Positions 57,865 through 63,505 of a DNA stretch of 63,505 bases are shown piece after piece. Where the stretch lies: the NCBI GenBank assembly GCA_963204835.1, contig CAUJHJ010000042.1, positions 1 through 63,505 on the forward strand. The letters run 5' to 3'. The DNA is from Pseudomonadota bacterium. Lineage in GTDB: Bacteria; Pseudomonadota; Gammaproteobacteria; Steroidobacterales; Steroidobacteraceae. A program made the position numbers and the translations under genes. A model generated the notes under the pieces. That model made no database searches. It was not told the DNA's origin and saw only the letters and a list, made by a program, of their open reading frames with translations. Positions within the stretch are counted from its first letter, which is position 1, and each line of letters starts with the position of its first letter.

Positions 57865-58827
57865 ATGCGTTGCACCTCCGTCCTCGTGCTCGCCACCGTC
57901 GCCGCCACGGCGGCGGCGCGCGAGCCAGCACCATTGCCGCCCATGCCGCCGATCGGGGCCGATGCGCGCATCCTCATCGTCGCGCCCCACCCTGATGACG
58001 AGTCGTTGTGCTGCGGCGGGCTCATCGCGACCGCCCGCCGGGCAGGCGCACAGGTCACCATAGCCTGGGTGACGAGCGGCGGCGGCTTTCGGCTCGATGC
58101 GATGGTCGTGCAGAGGAAGGCCCGGCCGAAATACGCCGACATGCGCGCGCTCGCGCGACGCCGCATCGATGAAGCGCAGGCGGCCGCCCGCACGCTCGGT
58201 GTCGCGGACGACCAGCTTTATTTCCTCGGTTACCCGGACCGTGGCGTGCTCGCCCTGCTGCTCGACCACTACCAGTCGCCTTACCGCTCGAAGTACACGG
58301 GGGCCGATGCGGTGCCCTGGGAGCAGGCGCTCAACCCCGGCTCAACTTATGACGGGGCGAACCTCGAGCGCGATTTCGCGCAGGTCGTCGAGCGGGTGCG
58401 GCCGACCCTGGTGCTCGCACCGAGCCCCTACGACGCCCATCCCGATCATCGCGCGAGCGGCATCCTCGCACTGCGCGTCTTCGGAGCGCGCGGCGAACTC
58501 GACCGCGTGAGCTACTGGATCGTGCACGGTGGGCGCGGCTGGCCGCGGCCGCGCGGGCTACATCCCGACCTGCCGCAGACCCCGCCGCCGCGCGGCCGCG
58601 CATTGCCCTGGATGCAATTCGCCGCCGACGACGACGCGCGCGAAGCCAAGCGCGCAGCGCTGCGCAGGCACGAGACGCAGCTCAAGGTGATGGGACGAAA
58701 AATGATGAGCTACGTGCGCGCAACCGAACTGTACTCGCCGCTTCCGGTCGCAGCCGCCGACAGGCGCTGCATCGAGGCCCTGCCGTGCCTGCCGGAAACG
58801 CTGCCGGAAGACGAGGCCGCGCTGTAA
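57865..58827 (+). CDS. LmbE/PIG-L-family deacetylase, exported
   Basis: The protein is 320 aa with an N-terminal signal peptide (CTSVLVLATVAATAAA). The zinc and catalytic motif is DARILIVAPHPDDESLCCGG, and the third metal ligand lies in LAPSPYDAHPDHRASGILAL. The family removes acetyl groups from N-acetylglucosamine-containing molecules, lincosamide and mycothiol precursors. An exported member in this locus might act on murein sugars, an inference from neighbours. Its end is three bases from fabH, convergent. Confidence 0.87.
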   Translation: MRCTSVLVLATVAATAAAREPAPLPPMPPIGADARILIVAPHPDDESLCCGGLIATARRAGAQVTIAWVTSGGGFRLDAMVVQRKARPKYADMRALARRRIDEAQAAARTLGVADDQLYFLGYPDRGVLALLLDHYQSPYRSKYTGADAVPWEQALNPGSTYDGANLERDFAQVVERVRPTLVLAPSPYDAHPDHRASGILALRVFGARGELDRVSYWIVHGGRGWPRPRGLHPDLPQTPPPRGRALPWMQFAADDDAREAKRAALRRHETQLKVMGRKMMSYVRATELYSPLPVAAADRRCIEALPCLPETLPEDEAAL

Positions 58828-58830
58828 CGC

Positions 58831-59796
58831 TCAGTACCTGAGCAGCGCCGATCCCCAGGTGAAGCCGCCGCCGAAGGCCTCGAGCAGCAGCATCTCGCCG
58901 CGCTTGATGCGGCCGCTGCGCACGCCCGCGTCGAGCGCCAGCGGCACCGAGGCCGCCGACGTGTTGCCATGGGTATCCACGGTCACGATCACGCGCTCCA
59001 TCGGCATGTCGAGCTTGCGCGCGGTGGCCTGGATGATGCGGATGTTCGCCTGGTGCGGCACCAGCCAATCGATCGCCGACTTGTCGAGCGAGTTTGCGGC
59101 GAGTGTCTCGTCGACGATGCGGCCGAGCGTATTGACCGCGACCTTGAAGGTCTCGTTGCCGGACATCTTGATGTGCATCGCCGGATCGCCCGGCCTGCCG
59201 ATGCCCTTCGACACGCCCGCCGGGCAATAGAGCAGGTCTTTGTAGGTGCTGTCGGCGTGCAGGTGCGTCGAAATGATGCCGGCTTCGCTGTCGGGCTTCA
59301 GCACCACGGCGCCGGCGCCGTCGCCGAAGAGGATGGCCGTGCCGCGATCGGTCCAGTCGCAGATGCGGGACAGGGTCTCGGCGCCGACCACCAGCGCGCA
59401 CTTGGCGTCGCCCAGGCGGATGAACTTGTCGGCGATCGAGAGCGCATAGATGAAACCGGTGCAGGCGGCCTCGAGCCCCATCGCGGGGCAGCCGCGCAGG
59501 CCCAGCCGGTCCTGCAGCAGCACGCCGCAGTTGGGGAACACCTGGTCGGGGGTCGTCGTGCCGAATGCGATCAGGTCGATCTCGGCCGGGTCGATGCCGG
59601 CCGCTTCGATCGCACGGCGTGCGGCGTGTTCGGCGAGATCCACCGTGGTCTCGCCCTCGGCCGCAATGTGACGCTGGACGATGCCGGTGCGCTCGCGGAT
59701 CCACTCGTCCGAGGTGTCCATGGTCTTCGCCAGGTCGAAATTCGTGACGACCCTGGCGGGCAGGTAGCTGCCCGTACCGGCAATGCGCGAATACAT
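58831..59796 (-). CDS. fabH: 3-oxoacyl-ACP synthase III
   Basis: The 321-aa protein has the complete Cys-His-Asn active site: [39 protein letters not shown] and [20 protein letters not shown]. It starts fatty-acid synthesis by condensing acetyl-CoA with malonyl-ACP. Two ATG codons follow each other; the second (59794-59796) has AGGGG at better spacing, while the first overlaps the plsX stop. Order yceD-rpmF-plsX-fabH is standard in gammaproteobacteria, but fabD does not follow. Confidence 0.96.
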   Translation of the reverse strand: MYSRIAGTGSYLPARVVTNFDLAKTMDTSDEWIRERTGIVQRHIAAEGETTVDLAEHAARRAIEAAGIDPAEIDLIAFGTTTPDQVFPNCGVLLQDRLGLRGCPAMGLEAACTGFIYALSIADKFIRLGDAKCALVVGAETLSRICDWTDRGTAILFGDGAGAVVLKPDSEAGIISTHLHADSTYKDLLYCPAGVSKGIGRPGDPAMHIKMSGNETFKVAVNTLGRIVDETLAANSLDKSAIDWLVPHQANIRIIQATARKLDMPMERVIVTVDTHGNTSAASVPLALDAGVRSGRIKRGEMLLLEAFGGGFTWGSALLRY

Positions 59797-60812
59797 CATG
59801 ACCCCTGTAGAGAACCGTTCGGCCCGAGCGCCCTTGCGACGCAGCCGGGTATGTCGTGGATCGCCGCGTTGCGCGCCAGTGCAATGGCCCGTGCAAACGC
59901 GGTGCGATCCGCACTGCCATGGCTTTTTACCACGACTCCCCGCAGGCCGACCATGCAGGCGCCGTTGTAGCGCCGCGGATCGAGGGCGGCGCCCACCCGC
60001 TTCAGCACCGGACGGGCGACGAGCGCCGCGGCACGGCTGCCCAGCGAGCGCGTGAACTCCGCGCGCATCGTGCCCGCGATCAGGCGCGCGAGCCCCTCCA
60101 TGGACTTCAGCGCGACGTTGCCGGTGAAGCCGTCGGTAACGACCACGTCGACTTCGCCGGAGAAAATGTCGTCGCCCTCGATGAAGCCGAGGTAGCGCAG
60201 GCCGCTCGCCGCGATCAGCGCGTTCGCCGCCTGGACCGTTTCGTGGCCCTTGATGTCTTCCTCGCCGATATTGAGGAGCCCGACCCGCGGCTGCGCGATG
60301 CCATGCACGTCGCGCGCGACGATCGATCCCATCAGCGCGAACTGGCGCAGCTGTTCGGCCGTCGCGCTGACATTGGCGCCGAGGTCGAGCATGTACGCGT
60401 GCCCGTGGGCCGCGGGCAGGGCCGACATGATCGGCGCGCGCTCGACTTCGGGCACCGTCTTCAGCACGAAGTGGGCGATCGCGGTGAGCGCGCCGGTATT
60501 GCCCGCGCTGACGCAGCCGAGTGCCGCGCCCTCCTTCACCCGGTCGATGGCGATGCGCATCGAGGACGCCTTGCGGCGGCGGATGGCCGCCCGCGGCAGC
60601 TCGTCCATCGGTACGACATCGCTCGCCGCGACGATCGTCGCGCGCGCGCGCAGGGACGCGCTCGCGCCCGCGAGCAGCGGCTCGATCGTCTCGGGTTTGC
60701 CGACCAGCTCGAGGCGCAGGTCCGGCGCCTGTTCGAGCGCGAGCAAGGCGCCCGGCACGCACTCCGCTGCGCCCAGGTCGCCGCTCATCACGTCAATCGC
60801 GAGCGTCGGCAC
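59796..60812 (-). CDS. plsX: Phosphate acyltransferase PlsX
   Basis: At 338 aa it matches the family: [20 protein letters not shown] (a variant of the usual AIDAMGGD-G start), [37 protein letters not shown]-like [20 protein letters not shown] and [20 protein letters not shown]. It converts acyl-ACP to acyl-phosphate for phospholipid synthesis. The start is GTG at 60810-60812. A small GGCGCC/GGCGCC hairpin lies in the 54-base gap after rpmF. Confidence 0.96.
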   Translation of the reverse strand: MPTLAIDVMSGDLGAAECVPGALLALEQAPDLRLELVGKPETIEPLLAGASASLRARATIVAASDVVPMDELPRAAIRRRKASSMRIAIDRVKEGAALGCVSAGNTGALTAIAHFVLKTVPEVERAPIMSALPAAHGHAYMLDLGANVSATAEQLRQFALMGSIVARDVHGIAQPRVGLLNIGEEDIKGHETVQAANALIAASGLRYLGFIEGDDIFSGEVDVVVTDGFTGNVALKSMEGLARLIAGTMRAEFTRSLGSRAAALVARPVLKRVGAALDPRRYNGACMVGLRGVVVKSHGSADRTAFARAIALARNAAIHDIPGCVARALGPNGSLQGS

Positions 60813-60866
60813 GCGATATCGGTCGGTTCAGGTCAGGACGGGGCGCCCAAAAGCAGGCGCCGCCGT

Positions 60867-61061
60867 TCACTCTTCGCCTTCGCTCTCGGCGGGCTTTTCG
60901 ATCACGCGCTTGCCACGGTAGAAACCGTCCGGCGTGATGCGATGACGCAGGTGCGTCTCGCCCGACTGGGGATCGATCGACAGCGCCGGCTTCGCCAGCT
61001 TGTCGTGCACACGGCGCATGCCGCGCGTCGACGGCGTTCTGCGGCTCTTCTGGACAGGCAT
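60867..61061 (-). CDS. rpmF: 50S ribosomal protein L32
   Basis: The 64-aa protein reads [20 protein letters not shown] with [20 protein letters not shown] and [10 protein letters not shown], the cysteine-free L32 form of proteobacteria. The acidic tail ESEGEE is a little longer than usual. GAGGAG upstream of the ATG is a good ribosome binding site. It sits between yceD and plsX in the standard order. Confidence 0.97.
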   Translation of the reverse strand: MPVQKSRRTPSTRGMRRVHDKLAKPALSIDPQSGETHLRHRITPDGFYRGKRVIEKPAESEGEE

Positions 61062-61079
61062 CTCTCTACTCCTCTCGGG

Positions 61080-61583
61080 TCACGGGCCGCGCTTCAGCAG
61101 CGCCGCGAGTCCCGCGAACGGTTTCTGCGTCACTTCGTCCGGCTCGTCGGCGGATTGCTCGCCGCACTGCTCGCCCGCCGCGTGCAACGCGACGAGCGGA
61201 AGCGCCAGCAGCAGCTCTTCCTCGACAAGCTCTCCGACCGTCACCTGCCCGCCAGGGGCGATCACGGTCTCCAGTTCCGGCGCCACGCCCTCCGCTGCGG
61301 CCGCATCGCCGACGATCGCAATGCGCGCACGTCCCGCGACCGGCCAGGTCATCGGCCGCAGGCAGCGCTGACAGGTCAGCGATACCTGTGCCTCCACGGC
61401 GAGTTCGACAACCGCCAGGCCCCGGTCCCTTTCGAAAGACACGGTGCCCTTCGCGATGCCCTCATCGCGCGCCAACTGCGGCGCGATGCGCGGCAATTCG
61501 CGCAGCGGAATCGAAAAATCGATGTCCGTCCGGCGATCCGCCAGTTGCTCGGCGTCGAGGGGGCGTGACCAGCCGTCTGGCAT
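61080..61583 (-). CDS. yceD: YceD family protein (DUF177), 23S rRNA accumulation protein
   Basis: The 167-aa protein shows the DUF177 core VSLTCQRCLRPMTWPVAGRA and the acidic VGELVEEELLLALPLVALHA. YceD homologs lie upstream of rpmF and affect 23S rRNA levels. The ATG at 61581-61583 is only nine bases after the -10 box TATTAT, so the transcript has almost no leader. No in-frame ATG, GTG or TTG follows in the first 25 codons, which supports this start. Confidence 0.92.
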   Translation of the reverse strand: MPDGWSRPLDAEQLADRRTDIDFSIPLRELPRIAPQLARDEGIAKGTVSFERDRGLAVVELAVEAQVSLTCQRCLRPMTWPVAGRARIAIVGDAAAAEGVAPELETVIAPGGQVTVGELVEEELLLALPLVALHAAGEQCGEQSADEPDEVTQKPFAGLAALLKRGP

Positions 61584-61592
61584 GGGGCGCGT

Positions 61593-61621
61593 ATAATAGG
61601 TATCGATACCCGCCGAGTCAA
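61593..61621 (-). promoter_or_regulatory. Promoter of yceD-rpmF-plsX-fabH
   Basis: TTGACT (61616-61621), a 17-base spacer and TATTAT (61593-61598) on the minus strand form a strong sigma-70 promoter. The plus-strand reading TATAAT (61592-61597) of nearly the same bases could serve the divergent maf gene, though no plus-strand -35 is seen. Confidence 0.75.
61599..61610. promoter_or_regulatory. 12-bp perfect palindrome in the spacer of the yceD-fabH promoter
   Basis: GGTATCGATACC lies exactly between the -35 and -10 boxes of the yceD-rpmF-plsX-fabH promoter. This is the favoured place for a repressor or MerR-type activator site. It does not resemble the FadR or FabR sites that I know. Confidence 0.5.
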
Positions 61622-61641
61622 AGAAAACCTCTTCTAAGTCG

Positions 61642-62226
61642 TTGTTTCACCGACCGCTAATACTGGCCTCCACGTCCCCATACCGGCGCGAGCTGCTCGG
61701 CCGGCTGGGCCTGCCTTTCCAGGTCGAATCCCCGGGCGTCGACGAGACCGCCCTGCCGGGGGAAGCTCCCGCCGCCCGGGCGGCCCGCCTCGCCGCCGCC
61801 AAGGCGATGGCGGTGGCGCTTCGGCATCCCGGCGCCCTCGTGATCGGTTCGGACCAGGTGGCCGCCCTCGGCGATACTGTCCTCGACAAGCCCGGCAATG
61901 CCGAACGCTGCCGGGCGCAGCTTGCGACGCTCTCCGGAAAGACGGCTAGCTTCCACACGGCCTGTACGCTTGTCGGGCTCGAATCCGGCGTCAATCTCGC
62001 GCACACGGACACCACCCGGGTCGTCGCGCGCCGGCTCACGCCGGACGAGATCGCCCGCTATGTCGAGCACGAGCAGCCCTTCGACTGCGCCGGGGGATTC
62101 AAGGTGGAAGCGCTCGGCATCGCCCTCTTCGAGCGCGTCGAGTCGCAGGACCCGACCGCCCTCATCGGCCTGCCGCTCATCTGGCTCGCGGACGCCCTGC
62201 GCCGCGCGGGCCTCGCGGCCCCCTGA
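61642..62226 (+). CDS. Maf/YceF-like nucleoside triphosphate pyrophosphatase
   Basis: The 194-aa protein has the Maf signature LILASTSPYRRELLGRLGLP, the catalytic ALVIGSDQVAALGDTVLDKP and FDCAGGFKVEALGIALFERV. Next to yceD and rluC it corresponds to YceF, which hydrolyses 7-methyl-GTP and similar non-canonical nucleotides. The only suitable start is TTG at 61642. Its last 50 bases overlap the 3' end of the convergent rluC. Confidence 0.92.
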   Translation: MFHRPLILASTSPYRRELLGRLGLPFQVESPGVDETALPGEAPAARAARLAAAKAMAVALRHPGALVIGSDQVAALGDTVLDKPGNAERCRAQLATLSGKTASFHTACTLVGLESGVNLAHTDTTRVVARRLTPDEIARYVEHEQPFDCAGGFKVEALGIALFERVESQDPTALIGLPLIWLADALRRAGLAAP

Positions 62227-63229
62227 ACGTACGCGCTTTCGGCGCCGCCGCGAGCCGGTCGATCACGGCCGCGAGTTCCGGGGGCAGCGGCGCATTGATG
62301 CTCACGGTGCCGCCGCGCGGCCACTCGAAGCTCACGCTCGAGGCGTGCAGGAACATGCGCGTGAGGCCGAAGGCTTCGAGCGCGGCATTCGCCTCGGCGT
62401 CGCCGTATTTTTCGTCGCCCGCGACCGGGTGGCCCGCGTAGGCCGCGTGTACGCGGATCTGGTGCGTGCGACCGGTCTTGATCGACACCTCGAGGAGCGA
62501 TGCCCGGTTGCCGAAGAACTGCACCGGCCGGAAGTCGCTGATCGCGCTCTTGCCCGAGGCATGCGCCTTGACCGTGCGTTCCCCGCCCACCCGCAGGTCG
62601 GTGCGCAGCGGCATGTCGATGCGTTTCTTGCCGAGGTCCCACTTGCCGGCCACAAGGGCGAGATAGCGCTTGTCGAAGGCGTGCTCGCGCAGCAGCGCAT
62701 GCAGGGTGCGCAGCGCCGAAGCCTTGCGCGCCACGAGGATGCAACCGCTCGTGTCGCGATCGAGCCGGTGCACCAGCTCGAGTTCGTCGTCAGGGTAGGC
62801 CGCGCGCAGGGCCTCGATCAGGCCGAACGAGACCCCGCTGCCGCCGTGCACCGCGAGCCCCGCCGGCTTGTTGACCGCGAGCAGCTGGTCGTCGCGATGC
62901 AGGACACAAGCTCGTACATCTTCAACCAGCCTCGACGGCACGCGCCTCGGCGCGGGCGCTCCGTCGGCCACTGGCGGCTCCGCTTGTTCCCTGACCGGGG
63001 GGATACGCACGAGGTCGCCCGCCTGCAGGCGCTGCGAGCCGGCCGCGCGCTTGCCATTGACGCGTACTTCCCCCTTGCGGATCAGGCGAAAAACATGCGC
63101 AAGCGGCACCTGCGGCAAGGCCTTCGAGAGGTACTTGTCGAGGCGCAGTCCGGCCTCTTCCCCGGACACCTCGGCCTGGCGGACTTTGCTGCGCGGAATC
63201 ACAGTTTGCGACGAAGATTCGTCAGTCAT
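62177..63229 (-). CDS. rluC: 23S rRNA pseudouridine synthase RluC
   Basis: The protein is 350 aa. An S4 domain (about 28-90, GLRLDKYLSKALPQVPLAHV) precedes the RluA-type catalytic domain with ELELVHRLDRDTSGCILVAR carrying the catalytic Asp, KTGRTHQIRVHAAYAGHPVA and LTRMFLHASSVSFEWP. It makes pseudouridines in 23S rRNA (955, 2504 and 2580 in E. coli). The last residues (GPRGPRGAGRPRAR) form a basic tail encoded inside the maf gene. The ATG at 63227-63229 follows the usual layout, divergent from where rne is expected. Confidence 0.94.
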   Translation of the reverse strand: MTDESSSQTVIPRSKVRQAEVSGEEAGLRLDKYLSKALPQVPLAHVFRLIRKGEVRVNGKRAAGSQRLQAGDLVRIPPVREQAEPPVADGAPAPRRVPSRLVEDVRACVLHRDDQLLAVNKPAGLAVHGGSGVSFGLIEALRAAYPDDELELVHRLDRDTSGCILVARKASALRTLHALLREHAFDKRYLALVAGKWDLGKKRIDMPLRTDLRVGGERTVKAHASGKSAISDFRPVQFFGNRASLLEVSIKTGRTHQIRVHAAYAGHPVAGDEKYGDAEANAALEAFGLTRMFLHASSVSFEWPRGGTVSINAPLPPELAAVIDRLAAAPKARTFRGPRGPRGAGRPRAR

Positions 63230-63505
63230 GGCGTAAGGTATTGTTTTACAATAGGTCGTTTGATAATGTAGTGAAGTCCGCGGCGCCGGGGATCGCAATT
63301 CAACCGACGATCCGAACGCGCCGCATGTTAGTTGGTCCCCAGTTTTGGGGCCATCGCACTCACTAGGCCGACCCGAGCGCCGATCGCGCTGCTCAGGCGG
63401 ACCAAAGGTTTTCGGCGCACCGCCCACGCCAAAAGGGGCGGTCGATAAAACGTGCAGCAATCCTTGCCTCGCGAAATCCCCGCGTCCGATTCATCTTTTT
63501 CCGCC
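63230..63505 (+). promoter_or_regulatory. Intergenic region upstream of rluC, probable rne promoter and 5' leader
   Basis: No gene is seen in these 276 bases. Gene order predicts rne (RNase E) just beyond the right edge on the plus strand. TTGTTT (63241 onward) and TAATGT with 17-base spacing could be its promoter. A palindrome TATTGT-TTT-ACAATA spans 63239-63253. Two stem-loops follow: GGTCCCC/GGGGCC (63334-63352) and ACCGCCC/GGGCGGT (63419-63442). Rne leaders are long, structured and autoregulatory, and this fits, but rne itself is not visible. Confidence 0.45.

Noticed and set aside
60813-60866. Terminator between rpmF and plsX
   Set aside because: A GGCGCC/GGCGCC hairpin exists but has no T-tract, and the operon continues with plsX and fabH.

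Overview
This is a high-GC, gene-dense bacterial chromosome segment, best read as a gammaproteobacterium outside the enteric group. The order tRNA-Ser, serS, rarA, lolA, ftsK, trxB, aat, infA, clpA, clpS is the one known from E. coli (without lrp and cydCD, with a VanZ-like gene added). The block yceD-rpmF-plsX-fabH next to a Maf gene and rluC is also gammaproteobacterial. High GC, an imuA-imuB-dnaE2 mutasome and a paa operon would suit a steroidobacter/nevskia/xanthomonad-like lineage, but this is an inference; no rRNA is present to settle it.

Layout. 1-413: start of a tyrosine integrase running off the left edge, beside the 3' end of tRNA-Ser(UGA), probably the edge of an integrated element. 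475-6784: RND efflux operon (adaptor, pump, outer-membrane channel) ending in its own TetR regulator, with a palindromic operator upstream. 6852-19062: housekeeping block (DoxX, SerS, RarA, VanZ, LolA, FtsK; then TrxB, a FemAB-like acyltransferase, Aat, IF-1; then ClpA-ClpS). Aat, ClpS and ClpA together are the N-degron pathway. 19178-25121: type II secretion genes gspC-D-E-F only, with a palindromic repeat between gspE and gspF. 25474-35574: one long operon reading leftwards in which a fused 2-oxoacid dehydrogenase E1 and an E2 precede paaABCDE, paaG, paaI and paaZ; a divergent Lrp/AsnC regulator sits upstream. 36170-40469: ABC exporter ATPase, large FtsX-type permease and AttH/CrtC-like protein. 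40495-47016: SOS operon lexA, VOC protein, imuA, imuB, GFA protein, dnaE2, behind two adjacent LexA boxes. 47353-47664: Lpp-like lipoprotein with a strong terminator. 47730-58827: a divergent pair of operons that look devoted to D-glutamate or murein-peptide use: TonB receptor, N-acyl-D-amino-acid deacylase, DgcN, beta-lactamase-fold hydrolase and erythromycin-esterase-like protein one way; RpiR regulator, DgcA-type epimerase, RidA and LmbE deacetylase the other. Their control region has a palindrome that contains the -35 boxes of both directions. 58831-63505: fabH, plsX, rpmF, yceD, maf, rluC and probably the leader of rne.

Most neighbouring genes on one strand overlap by 1 or 4 bases (ATGA, GTGA or TGATG), so the operons are translationally coupled. 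Several genes (clpS, gspC, yceD, the LmbE gene) have a good -10 box only 6-9 bases before the start codon, which suggests leaderless mRNAs.

The most unusual candidates are the D-glutamate locus, the coupling of a 2-oxoacid dehydrogenase to the phenylacetyl-CoA pathway (with no phenylacetate-CoA ligase in the operon), and the SOS mutasome operon with two small metalloenzyme-like genes inside it. All functions are inferred from motifs and gene order read by eye; no database search was run.
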